From contig NZ_JAPESW010000044.1 in assembly GCF_028527925.1 (NCBI RefSeq), positions 1 to 32,136 of the forward strand: a stretch of DNA of 32,136 nucleotides. Reading direction: 5' to 3'. Position 1 is the stretch's first letter; each line of letters starts with the position of its first letter. The position numbers and the translations under genes are program-made. The notes beneath the pieces were generated by a model that saw nothing but the letters and a program-made list of their open reading frames with translations, was not told the origin of the DNA and did not search any database. This document shows positions 25,527 to 32,136 of the stretch, piece by piece. Origin of the DNA: Cellulomonas fimi. Lineage in GTDB: Bacteria > Actinomycetota > Actinomycetes > Actinomycetales > Cellulomonadaceae.

Positions 25527-26459
25527 TCACGGGAAGGGCCACGCGTTGGGGACGCACGGGGCGGCCTTGTACGACTGCTGCTGCATGAGCGGTGCGCGGG
25601 CGCCCGGGGCGGGGCACTTCTCGTGTCCGTGACCGAGCAGGTGCCCGACCTCGTGGTTGACGAGGTACTGCCGGTAGCTCGCCTTGTCCCCCGCGAGCTC
25701 CTGGGTCGCCAGCACCCAGCGCCGCAGGTTGAGCACCGCGTTGCCGGCGCGCCCGCACGAGACCTGGCCGTTCGTGTCGAGCGGAGCGCACAGGTCGTCG
25801 ACGGTCTCGGGCGACGCGAGGGTCACCCGGAACTCGGCCGGACCGTCGGTGCGGGCGAACGACACCGACCCGTCGGCGCCCCACCCGCGCGGGTCGTTGA
25901 GGGTCGCCATGACGGTCTGGGCGAACCGTGCGCCGTCGACGGCGAGCCCGTCCTCGACCTCCACCCGGATCGTCCGGACCTCCCCGGTCCCCGGTCCGGG
26001 GTCGCTCCCCGGGACGGCCGTGAAGGTGCCTGCGGCGCGCTCGGGGATGTCGGCGGACAGGAGCCCGGCCTGCACGTCGACGAGCGTGAGACCAGGGGGC
26101 AGAGCGACGACGGGCGGGTCGGTCGACAGGAGCGGGTCGTACGTGGGCGTCGGGTCCGGCTCGCGCGCCGCGGACCGGCTCGTGTCGGCGGCGCGCGCCT
26201 GCTCGTCGTCCGCGACGACCGCGCCGGAGCCCGCGACCTGCCCCGACGACACCGAGAGCGCGAACGCACCGCGGATGGCGCCGGACGCGGACACGCCCGG
26301 CAGCGTCAGGGTCGCGGTGCCGGCCCCCAGCAGCAGGCCAGCGGCGGCCACCGCCGACGCGAGCGCCACGCGGCGACCTCGGACGCCTCGGCCCGGCGTC
26401 CGGCGTCCGGGCGCACGACGGACGTGCTCGTCCGGACGGGGCATCTCGGGCGGGGTCAC
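25527..26459 (-). CDS. DUF3152 protein with a metzincin-type zinc site, membrane-anchored or secreted
   Basis: The 310-residue protein starts with a basic, Pro/Arg-rich cytoplasmic tail and one hydrophobic segment (about 31-54), so its bulk should be outside the membrane. A Pro/Thr/Asp-rich spacer (about 90-125) leads to the DUF3152 domain. Near the C-terminus is HEVGHLLGHGH (269-279), which fits the metzincin consensus HExxHxxGxxH. Met292 in APLM could be the Met-turn. Four cysteines in the domain may form disulfides. The function is undetermined, but a zinc peptidase is a reasonable hypothesis. The GTG start has GACGAT six bases upstream, suggesting a leaderless mRNA. It is divergent from the tetR gene, with a 47-bp shared promoter region, as in M. 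tuberculosis (Rv3207c/Rv3208). Confidence 0.9.
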   Translation of the reverse strand: MTPPEMPRPDEHVRRAPGRRTPGRGVRGRRVALASAVAAAGLLLGAGTATLTLPGVSASGAIRGAFALSVSSGQVAGSGAVVADDEQARAADTSRSAAREPDPTPTYDPLLSTDPPVVALPPGLTLVDVQAGLLSADIPERAAGTFTAVPGSDPGPGTGEVRTIRVEVEDGLAVDGARFAQTVMATLNDPRGWGADGSVSFARTDGPAEFRVTLASPETVDDLCAPLDTNGQVSCGRAGNAVLNLRRWVLATQELAGDKASYRQYLVNHEVGHLLGHGHEKCPAPGARAPLMQQQSYKAAPCVPNAWPFP

Positions 26460-26494
26460 GCGGACATCGTCGCATCCCGGACACGTGCCGTCGC

Positions 26495-26500
26495 TACCAT
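26495..26500 (+). promoter_or_regulatory. -10 element of the leaderless tetR gene
   Basis: TACCAT is followed by six bases and the ATG at 26507. There is no Shine-Dalgarno sequence in the gap. Confidence 0.6.
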
Positions 26501-26506
26501 GCCGGG

Positions 26507-27175
26507 ATGACAGACGGGACCGACGGCTCGCCCCCACGGCCGCGCAGCCCGCGGATGGCCCGCGACGAGCGCCGTGCCCAGGTGCTGCGCATCGCGCAGG
26601 ACCTCTTCTCGTCCGAGGGTTTCCACCACGTCTCGATGGACGACATCGCCGACCGCGCCGAGGTCAGCAAGCCCGTGCTGTACCGGCACTTCCCCTCGAA
26701 GCTCGACCTCTACCTGGCGGTCGTCGACCAGTGCGGCTCCGACCTGCTCGCGGCCGTCGAGGAGGCGGTCGCCCCGCTCGAGGCCGGTCCGGTCCAGCGC
26801 GGTGCGGGACGCGACGTCATCGCCGCGATCGTCCGCGCCTACATCGACTTCGTCGACGTCGCCGGGGAGTCCTCGACGCTGCTGTTCGAGTCGGACGTCA
26901 CGCACGACGCCGACGTGCGCGCCCGCGTCGAGCACGCGTCGTCCGAGGCCGCGCGCCGCATCGCCCGCGTGCTGTCCCAGGTGACGGGCCTCGCCGACGA
27001 CGCGTCCGCCACGCTGGCCGTCTCGCTCATCGCCATGGCGCAGGGTGCGGCGACGCACCGCCTGCGCACGACGCCCGTCGCCGACGCCGGCCTGACCGCC
27101 GAGCTCGTCACGCAGCTCGCCTGGGGCGGCGTCGCGGGCCTGGTCCGCCCCGACTTCGTCTACGAGGACGCCTAG
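26507..27175 (+). CDS. TetR/AcrR-family transcriptional regulator
   Basis: The 222-residue DNA-binding protein has a typical N-terminal TetR helix-turn-helix: VSMDDIADRAEVSKPVLYRHF at about 42-62, preceded by the helix RRAQVLRIAQDLFSSEGF. The remaining helices form an effector-binding and dimerisation domain of unknown ligand. A Pro-rich extension of about 16 residues precedes the first helix. It is divergent from DUF3152 and 67 bases ahead of DUF3107 on the same strand, so it may regulate this neighbourhood and itself. No clear long palindrome is visible in the shared promoter. The order DUF3152-TetR-DUF3107 matches mycobacteria. Confidence 0.93.
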   Translation: MTDGTDGSPPRPRSPRMARDERRAQVLRIAQDLFSSEGFHHVSMDDIADRAEVSKPVLYRHFPSKLDLYLAVVDQCGSDLLAAVEEAVAPLEAGPVQRGAGRDVIAAIVRAYIDFVDVAGESSTLLFESDVTHDADVRARVEHASSEAARRIARVLSQVTGLADDASATLAVSLIAMAQGAATHRLRTTPVADAGLTAELVTQLAWGGVAGLVRPDFVYEDA

Positions 27176-27242
27176 GATCGTCCAGGCGGGCCCCGTGGGC
27201 CCGGACGCTCGCGAGCGGACGACGTTGGAGGACGAGGAAGAC

Positions 27243-27473
27243 ATGGCCGTGGAGATCACGATCGGCGTGCAGAACCTGCCGCGGGAGATCGTCCTGGAGA
27301 CCGACCAGACGCCCGACGAGGTCGCGGCGACCGTCGCCGCTGCGCTGGACGGCAAGGCGGTGCTCGAGCTGCACGACACGCGCGGCCGTCGGGTCATCGT
27401 GCCGACGTCCACGCTGGGCTACGTTGAGATCGGCTCCGAGACGAAGGCCCGCGTGGGCTTCGGCAGCATCTGA
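27243..27473 (+). CDS. DUF3107 small protein (TB9.4-like)
   Basis: The 76-residue acidic protein begins MAVEITIGVQNLPREIVLET and ends in ETKARVGFG, the pattern of the actinobacterial DUF3107 family (TB9.4 in M. tuberculosis). No signal peptide, cysteine or known catalytic motif is present. The segment QTPDEVAATVAAAL probably forms a helix between beta strands. Function unknown. The ATG is preceded by GAGGAAG; upstream in-frame codons have no coding character. It is followed by a very strong terminator. Confidence 0.9.
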   Translation: MAVEITIGVQNLPREIVLETDQTPDEVAATVAAALDGKAVLELHDTRGRRVIVPTSTLGYVEIGSETKARVGFGSI

Positions 27474-27477
27474 CGAC

Positions 27478-27526
27478 GCACGACGAGGCCCCCGCCGACC
27501 GGTCGGTCGCGGGGGCCTCGTCGTGC
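27478..27526. terminator. Strong bidirectional terminator between DUF3107 and the ferritin-like gene
   Basis: An 18-bp perfect stem (27478-27495 with 27509-27526, GCACGACGAGGCCCCCGC) encloses a 13-base loop that itself contains GACCGGTC. It occupies nearly the entire 60-bp gap between two convergent stops and is symmetrical enough to end both transcripts. Confidence 0.85.
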
Positions 27527-27533
27527 GCGGGGC

Positions 27534-28277
27534 TCAGGCGGTGAGGCCGAGGCGCGACATGCGGCGCGTGTGCTGCGCGGTGAGCTCGCCGAAGAGCTTG
27601 GTGGGCGGGTTGGCCGGCGCGGTCCGGCCGTCCGCCTGCTGCGCGGGGGCGACCGCGGGGTCACCGGTGCCGCTCGACACCAGCCGCACGAGCCCGGGAC
27701 GCTGCACGAGCAGCCGCTGCACGACGCCGAGCGCCTCGCCCACGAGCCGGCGGCCCCACAGCGCGAGCCGCGAGCTGAGCACGCCGTCGTCGGAGCCCGC
27801 CGCGTCGAGCTCGGCCACGGCGAGCTCGGCGTGCGCGGCGTCGTCGAGGACCGCGAGCACGACGCGACGCGACTCCTCGTCGAGCCCGTCGGCGGCGACC
27901 CGGCAGAAGTCGTCCGCGACGCCGTAGCCGACGTAGGCCTTGAGGAGGCGCTCCCACCACGTGCTGGGCTGTGTGCGGGCGTCGAAGTCGTCGAGCACGT
28001 GGTCGAACTGCGCGACCGCCGCGACAGGGTCCTCGCCCAGCTCGGTGATCCGCGCCATCACGGTGTCGCGGCGCGCGATCGCGGCGGCGGCGAACCCGCT
28101 GAGCCGCAGCCGCTGGTCGGTCGTGGGGGCCACGGCCGCGTCGGCCGCGAGCCGCGCGAAGGCGACCTGCTCCAGCTGCGCGACCAGCCCGAGCAGCTCC
28201 ACGGTGTCGGCCTGGGACGGTCGGGGACCGGCGGAGGGCGCGTCGTCGGGACCGGCCGTGCGTGCGGGAGTGGTCAT
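27534..28277 (-). CDS. Ferritin-like four-helix-bundle protein
   Basis: The 247-residue, helix-rich cytosolic protein belongs to a ferritin-like fold group found beside rhlE-type helicases in actinobacteria (Rv3210c-like). Candidate metal-binding positions are Glu in QLEQVAFARL and the His/Glu pair in DDAAHAELAVAEL, but a full di-iron set (two ExxH) is not obvious. Iron storage or oxidase activity is therefore not assured. The N-terminus is a flexible Pro/Ala stretch. The C-terminal end has a basic segment HTRRMSRLG. The ATG at 28277 is chosen because TACGAT lies six bases upstream, which indicates a leaderless mRNA and excludes a 26-codon upstream extension. It is divergent from the DEAD-box helicase. 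Confidence 0.85.
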   Translation of the reverse strand: MTTPARTAGPDDAPSAGPRPSQADTVELLGLVAQLEQVAFARLAADAAVAPTTDQRLRLSGFAAAAIARRDTVMARITELGEDPVAAVAQFDHVLDDFDARTQPSTWWERLLKAYVGYGVADDFCRVAADGLDEESRRVVLAVLDDAAHAELAVAELDAAGSDDGVLSSRLALWGRRLVGEALGVVQRLLVQRPGLVRLVSSGTGDPAVAPAQQADGRTAPANPPTKLFGELTAQHTRRMSRLGLTA

Positions 28278-28283
28278 CCGTGG

Positions 28284-28289
28284 ATCGTA
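28284..28289 (-). promoter_or_regulatory. -10 element of the leaderless ferritin-like gene
   Basis: TACGAT on the minus strand, then six bases, then ATG at 28277. Confidence 0.6.
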
Positions 28290-28337
28290 TGCCGACGCCA
28301 CGCCGCCGTGCGCGGAACGGTGCACAGGGTCGTCCGA

Positions 28338-28343
28338 TAGGCT
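28338..28343 (+). promoter_or_regulatory. -10 element of the DEAD-box helicase gene
   Basis: TAGGCT, preceded by CGA and followed by a run of seven G, would start transcription near 28350. No clear -35 is seen. The resulting leader would be about 217 nt. Confidence 0.4.
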
Positions 28344-28376
28344 GGGGGGGTACATCGGTTGCCCGGTCGTCTCGGA

Positions 28377-28405
28377 GGGGACGCCGTCCCCGGTCCCAGG
28401 ACCGG
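28377..28405 (+). promoter_or_regulatory. Structured 5' leader of the DEAD-box helicase gene
   Basis: Two hairpins share bases. GGGGAC pairs with GTCCCC (28377-28382 with 28386-28391). CCGGTCC pairs with GGACCGG (28390-28396 with 28399-28405), although its two-base loop means the inner pair would open. They overlap at 28390-28391, so the two folds compete at their junction. They sit near the 5' end of a leader of about 217 nt that has no convincing uORF. Long structured leaders are common on RNA helicase genes that respond to cold or RNA-folding stress; that role is inferred here. Confidence 0.35.
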
Positions 28406-28566
28406 CTCGCGCAGCGCCGGACGCACGTCCGCAGCGGCTCGCGAGCGACTTTCACGATCGGCTGCCGGCCAACCCGCGTGGTGACCGCTGTCGCCCGGGA
28501 CCGCCGCGATCGCCGGCCGCTCCTGGACAGCGCGCGGACCACCACCCTGCGCAGTGAGAAGCGAAC

Positions 28567-30360
28567 GTGACCACGACCGACCCCGGCACCACCGTCGACT
28601 CCCCCGACGCCCCCGACACCTCCGCCGCCAGCGCGCTCGCCGCGCCCATGACACGCCCCCTGCGCTCGACCGCCTCGTCCGTGCAGGCCGTCGACGCGTC
28701 GTTCGCGGACTTCGACGTCCGCCCCGAGATCGTCCAGGCGCTCGCCGACGCGGGCATCTCCCACCCGTTCCCGATCCAGGCCATGACGCTGCCGGTCGCC
28801 CTGTCGCGGCACGACATCATCGGCCAGGCCAAGACCGGTACCGGCAAGACCCTCGGCTTCGGCGTCCCGCTGCTCAACGCGGTCGTCGCGCCCGGCGAGG
28901 ACGGCTACGACCAGCTCCCCGCCCCGGGCAAGCCGCAGGCGCTCGTCGTCGTGCCGACCCGTGAGCTCGCGGTGCAGGTCGCCGGCGACCTCGCGACCGC
29001 GTCCGCGCGTCGCACCGTCCGCGTCGTGCAGGTGTACGGCGGGCGCGCGTACGAGCCGCAGATCGAGGCGCTCAACAAGGGCGTCGACGTCGTCGTCGGC
29101 ACGCCGGGCCGCATGATCGACCTGCTCAAGCAGCGCCACCTCGACCTCACGCGCGTGCGCACCGTCGTGCTCGACGAGGCCGACGAGATGCTCGACCTCG
29201 GCTTCCTGCCCGACGTCGAGACGCTGCTCGCCGCGACGCCCGCGTCGCGCCACACCATGCTCTTCTCGGCGACGATGCCCGGCGCGGTCGTCGCGATGGC
29301 GCGTCGCTACATGACGCAGCCGACGCACATCCGCGCGGCCGACCCGGACGACGACGGCAGCCAGACCGTCAAGAACATCAAGCAGGTCGTCTACCGCGCG
29401 CACGCGCTCGACAAGGTCGAGCTGCTGGCCCGCATGCTGCAGGCGAACGGTCGCGGCCTGACGATCGTGTTCGCGCGCACCAAGCGGACCGCCGCGAAGG
29501 TCGCCGACGAGCTCGTCGAGCGCGGGTTCGCGGCGGGCGCCCTGCACGGGGACCTCGGCCAGGGCGCCCGCGAGCAGGCGCTGCGCGCGTTCCGCCACGG
29601 CAAGGTCGACGTGCTCGTCGCGACCGACGTCGCCGCGCGCGGCATCGACGTCGAGGACGTCACGCACGTCGTCAACTACCAGTGCCCCGAGGACGAGAAG
29701 ACGTACCTGCACCGCACGGGCCGCACCGGCCGCGCGGGCAACAAGGGCACCGCGGTCACGTTCGTCGACTGGGACGACATGCCGCGCTGGTCGCTCATCG
29801 ACAAGGCGCTCGGCCTGGGCATCCCCGAGCCGGTCGAGACGTACTCGTCGTCGCCGCACATCCACACCGACCTCGACATCCCCGAGGGCGTCAAGGGTCG
29901 TCTCCCCAAGGCGCAGCAGACCCGCGCGGGTCTCGCCGCCGAGGCGATCGAGGACCTGGGCGAGACGGGCAAGCGCGGCGGCGGCGCGGGTGCGCGCACG
30001 GGCAGCGCCGGGTCGCGCGGTCGCGGCGGCGAGCAGCGAGGCGGTGAGCAGCGCGGCGGCGAGCAGCGCGGCGGCGAGCAGCGCGGCGGTCAGCCGCGAG
30101 GCGACGAGGACGCGCCCCGCGAGGGTGGCGGCCGCCGCCGTCGCCGCGGCGCCCGTGGCGGCGCAGGCGAGGGGGCCGCGACGTCCGCGGGTGCCGAGCA
30201 CACCGAGCAGCCGCAGGGCGGCTCCGACGCACCGCGCACCGAGGGCGGCGAGCCCGGTGAGGGCGGCGCCCGTCGCAGCCGGTCGCGCAACCGCCGTCGC
30301 ACGCGTGGTGGTCGCCCGGTCGAGGGCGGCGCGGCTCCGTCCGCCTCCGCCGAGGCCTGA
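28567..30360 (+). CDS. DEAD-box ATP-dependent RNA helicase with RGG-rich C-terminal tail
   Basis: The 597-residue cytosolic enzyme unwinds or remodels RNA using ATP. It has all core motifs: Q motif with Gln71 in FPIQAM, AKTGTGKT (88-95), PTREL (130-134), TPGR (179-182), DEAD (203-206), SAT (234-236), ARGID (357-361) and HRTGRTGRAG (382-391). The tail after about 470 is low complexity: repeated EQRGG units, an RRRRRGARGG patch and SRSRNRRRTRGG near the end. Such basic, Gly-rich tails bind RNA nonspecifically and can promote condensation. The N-terminal 45 residues are Ser/Thr/Asp-rich. The GTG start follows GAGAAGCGAAC, a moderate ribosome site. Position and neighbours match rhlE (Rv3211) of M. 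tuberculosis. Confidence 0.95.
   Translation: MTTTDPGTTVDSPDAPDTSAASALAAPMTRPLRSTASSVQAVDASFADFDVRPEIVQALADAGISHPFPIQAMTLPVALSRHDIIGQAKTGTGKTLGFGVPLLNAVVAPGEDGYDQLPAPGKPQALVVVPTRELAVQVAGDLATASARRTVRVVQVYGGRAYEPQIEALNKGVDVVVGTPGRMIDLLKQRHLDLTRVRTVVLDEADEMLDLGFLPDVETLLAATPASRHTMLFSATMPGAVVAMARRYMTQPTHIRAADPDDDGSQTVKNIKQVVYRAHALDKVELLARMLQANGRGLTIVFARTKRTAAKVADELVERGFAAGALHGDLGQGAREQALRAFRHGKVDVLVATDVAARGIDVEDVTHVVNYQCPEDEKTYLHRTGRTGRAGNKGTAVTFVDWDDMPRWSLIDKALGLGIPEPVETYSSSPHIHTDLDIPEGVKGRLPKAQQTRAGLAAEAIEDLGETGKRGGGAGARTGSAGSRGRGGEQRGGEQRGGEQRGGEQRGGQPRGDEDAPREGGGRRRRRGARGGAGEGAATSAGAEHTEQPQGGSDAPRTEGGEPGEGGARRSRSRNRRRTRGGRPVEGGAAPSASAEA
30031..30105 (+). repeat. 15-bp tandem repeats encoding EQRGG units
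   Basis: Four units of GAGCAGCGCGGCGGC type (30031-30045, 30046-30060, 30061-30075, 30076-30090) and a diverged fifth (30091-30105) encode EQRGG four times and then QPRGD in the helicase tail. Confidence 0.92.
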
Positions 30361-30375
30361 CGCCTCCTCAGCAGC

Positions 30376-30423
30376 ACGCCCGAAGGGCGCGCATCCCGCA
30401 CGGGGTGCGCGCCCTTCGGGCGT
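30376..30423. terminator. Very strong terminator after the helicase gene
   Basis: A 22-bp stem (30376-30397 with 30402-30423, one G-T wobble) closes a four-base GCAC loop, 16 bases after the helicase stop. It contains ACGCCCGAAGGGCGCGCA. It also lies beyond the end of the convergent MarC gene and may stop that transcript. Confidence 0.85.
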
Positions 30424-30534
30424 CGGTGCCGCGGGCGACGCCTGCCGCGGGGATGCCCCTGCGACGGGATGCGCCGTGACGGGCGTCCGGCGTGAGCGGC
30501 TCGACCGATTCGGGGCCGCTGCGACGGCCGGCGG

Positions 30535-31158
30535 TCAGGCGGCCTTGATGAACGCCTCGACGGCGTCGGCGACGAGCTGCACCGCGATGGCCGCGAGGAG
30601 CAGACCGGCGATCCGGGTGACGAGGATCGTGCCCGACTCGCCCAGCACGCGGTGGATGACGTTCGCGAACCGCATGGCCAGGTAGAGGCAGACGTGGACC
30701 GCGAGGACGCCGAGCGCGATCGCGACCCAGTCGGCGGCGGACCCGTCGGACTGGGTCACGAAGACCATGGTCGCGACGATCGCACCGGGACCGGCGAGCA
30801 GCGGCGTGCCGAGCGGGACGAGGGCGACGTTGACGTTGGTGTTCCCGGACGGCTGCGGCTCCTCCATCTTGCCGGTCAGCAGCTCCATCGCGACGAGCAG
30901 CAGGAGCAGGCCGCCGGACGCCTGCAGCGCGGGCAGCGAGACGTGCATGTAGCTGAGCAGCGACTGGCCGAACAGCGCGAACGCCACCACGACGCCGAAC
31001 GCGACGGCGACGGCCTGCCGCGCGGCGCGGTTGCGCTGCACCCGGGACATCGCGCTCGTCAGCCCGAGGAAGATCGGGACGGTCCCCGGGGGGTCCATGA
31101 TGACGAACAGCGTGATGAACACCGACGCGAACAGGTGCACGTCGAGCACTGTCGACAC
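30535..31158 (-). CDS. MarC-family integral membrane protein
   Basis: The 207-residue, very hydrophobic protein has about six membrane-spanning segments. It shows the family signature FVIMDPPGTVPIFLGLT near residues 18-34, and GTPLLAGPGAI near 117-127 in the second half. MarC proteins were once linked to multiple antibiotic resistance, but that role was not upheld and transport function is unknown. The GTG at 31158 has AAGGAG five bases upstream. It starts nine bases after the stop of the PHP gene, so the two form an operon. Confidence 0.92.
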   Translation of the reverse strand: MSTVLDVHLFASVFITLFVIMDPPGTVPIFLGLTSAMSRVQRNRAARQAVAVAFGVVVAFALFGQSLLSYMHVSLPALQASGGLLLLLVAMELLTGKMEEPQPSGNTNVNVALVPLGTPLLAGPGAIVATMVFVTQSDGSAADWVAIALGVLAVHVCLYLAMRFANVIHRVLGESGTILVTRIAGLLLAAIAVQLVADAVEAFIKAA

Positions 31159-31167
31159 GCGGACTCC

Positions 31168-32010
31168 TTACCCTCCGAGCACCGGCAGACGCCCCTGCTC
31201 CTCGATCGCCGCCAGGACGTGCGGCTCGGTGAGATTCTCCCCCAGCCGGTTGACCTTCCCGGACCCGTGGTAGTCGCTCGACCCCGTGACGAGCAGCCCG
31301 AGCCGCCCGGCGATCGCCGTCAGGCGCTCGACCTGGGCCGGCGAGTGGTCGCGGTGGTGGACCTCGAGCCCGGCGAGACCGGCGTCGGCCAGCTCGTCGA
31401 AGACCTCGTCCGGCACGACGCGTCCGCGCGCGTCGGCGCCGGGGTGCGCGAAGACCGGGACGCCGCCCGCGGCCCGGATCGCCCGGACCGCGGTGGCCGC
31501 CGACGGGGCGTAGTGCGGCACGTGGTACGGGCCGTCGGACCGCAGGAGGTGCGCGAACGCGGCCGACCGGTCGGGCACGACGCCGCGGGCGACGAGCGCG
31601 TCGGCGATGTGCGGGCGACCCACCACGACGGCGTCCGCGCTGTGGTCCAGCACGTCCTGCCAGGTGATCGGCACGTCGGCCGCGAGGCGCTCGACCATCG
31701 CCTCCGCGCGGTGCACGCGCGAGCGCCGGGACCGCGCGAGCTCGCCCCGCAGGGCGGGTGCGTCGGGATCGTGCAGGTAGGACAGGACGTGCACGCTGAT
31801 GCCGGCCGACCTCGCCGAGACCTCGGTGCCGCGCACGAGCCGCACGCCGTGCCGGGCCGCCGCCTCCGCGGCCTCGTCCCACCCGACCGTCGTGTCGTGG
31901 TCCGTGAGGGCGACCACGTCCAGGCCCGCGTGCGCGGCCGCCGCCACCAGGTCGGCCGGGGCGTCCGTGCCGTCCGACGCCGACGAGTGGGTGTGCAGGT
32001 CGATGCGCAT
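31168..32010 (-). CDS. PHP-domain phosphoesterase (nucleoside bisphosphate phosphatase / RNase AM type)
   Basis: The 280-residue cytosolic metal-dependent phosphoesterase opens with the PHP motif MRIDLHTHSSASDGT, supplying His6 and His8. It continues with VALTDHDT, GTEVSA, GRPHIADAL, VFAHPGA and VTGSSDYHG, which provide the remaining His/Asp/Glu ligands of a trinuclear metal site. The overall pattern resembles YciV/TrpH-type proteins, which hydrolyse 3',5'-nucleoside bisphosphates or trim RNA 5' ends. Substrate cannot be decided from sequence. The ATG at 32010 is preferred; an in-frame GTG two codons earlier is equally open and neither has a clear ribosome site. It precedes marC by nine bases. 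Confidence 0.92.
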   Translation of the reverse strand: MRIDLHTHSSASDGTDAPADLVAAAAHAGLDVVALTDHDTTVGWDEAAEAAARHGVRLVRGTEVSARSAGISVHVLSYLHDPDAPALRGELARSRRSRVHRAEAMVERLAADVPITWQDVLDHSADAVVVGRPHIADALVARGVVPDRSAAFAHLLRSDGPYHVPHYAPSAATAVRAIRAAGGVPVFAHPGADARGRVVPDEVFDELADAGLAGLEVHHRDHSPAQVERLTAIAGRLGLLVTGSSDYHGSGKVNRLGENLTEPHVLAAIEEQGRLPVLGG

Positions 32011-32084
32011 CCGCACACGAGGGCGCGAGTCGGTCGACGCGCGGCCGGAACCGCCCGACGCGCGCCGGCGGTCGAGCTGCTCGG

Positions 32085-32136
32085 TCAGCGGGCGGACGGC
32101 GTGAGGCCCAGGGAGCGGCCCGCGAGGTTGCGGCGG
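32085..32136 (-). CDS. 3' end of an unidentified gene (partial, runs in from the right edge)
   Basis: On the minus strand an open frame enters from the right edge and stops with TGA at 32085-32087, leaving 16 visible residues that end SLGLTPSAR. The stretch is too short to identify and may be chance. It would lie about 75 bases upstream of the PHP gene on the same strand. Confidence 0.3.
   Translation of the reverse strand, partial: RRNLAGRSLGLTPSAR

Overview
The window is chromosomal DNA of a very GC-rich actinobacterium (third codon positions almost all G or C, many GTG starts, frequent leaderless genes). A secreted GH10 xylanase with a Pro-Thr linker and a CBM2, very like the Cex enzyme of Cellulomonas fimi, together with the rest of the gene set points to Cellulomonas or a close relative. 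Everything except the xylanase looks like core genome. The gene order strongly recalls the M. tuberculosis Rv3193c-Rv3202c and Rv3207c-Rv3211 blocks; that comparison is from memory, not from an alignment.

Layout. 1-2.8 kb: the 3' end of an unidentified gene, the xylanase with two candidate operators upstream, a short-chain dehydrogenase, and an initiator tRNA-fMet with its own promoter and terminator. 2.9-11.3 kb: a UPF0182 membrane protein, a PPA1309-family protein, a YlbL-type PDZ/Lon-like protease in a probable operon with a degenerate extended SDR, a DUF2342/zincin-type protein without an HExxH, and a YgjP-like HExxH metallopeptidase. 11.5-13.7 kb: a small zinc-ribbon protein (DUF5679), an orphan ThiF/TOMM-cyclodehydratase-like protein, and whiB7 with a complete regulatory leader (promoter, 69-codon uORF, intrinsic attenuator). 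13.8-25.5 kb: DNA-repair and redox block with uvrD2, mycoredoxin, nudC, a phosphotransferase-like gene and the adnA-adnB helicase-nuclease operon. 25.5-30.4 kb: DUF3152 (metzincin-like), a TetR regulator, DUF3107, a ferritin-like protein and a DEAD-box RNA helicase with a long leader and an RGG-rich tail. 30.5-32.1 kb: a PHP-domain phosphoesterase followed by a MarC-family membrane protein, and the tail of one more gene.

Functionally the centre of the window is a stress and genome-maintenance neighbourhood: double-strand-break resection (AdnAB), a UvrD-like helicase, NADH/NAD-capped RNA hydrolysis (NudC), mycothiol-dependent redox repair (mycoredoxin) and ribosome-stress-induced resistance control (WhiB7). 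No CRISPR array, insertion sequence, prophage or recognisable defence island is visible. The observation most worth following is the whiB7 leader. The last codons of its uORF are perfectly complementary over 7 nt to the 5' arm of the attenuator hairpin, which gives a concrete ribosome-controlled switch. Several enzyme-family members here lack canonical catalytic residues (phosphotransferase, zincin-like protein, extended SDR), and the uvrD2 product lacks the tetracysteine motif known from mycobacteria.
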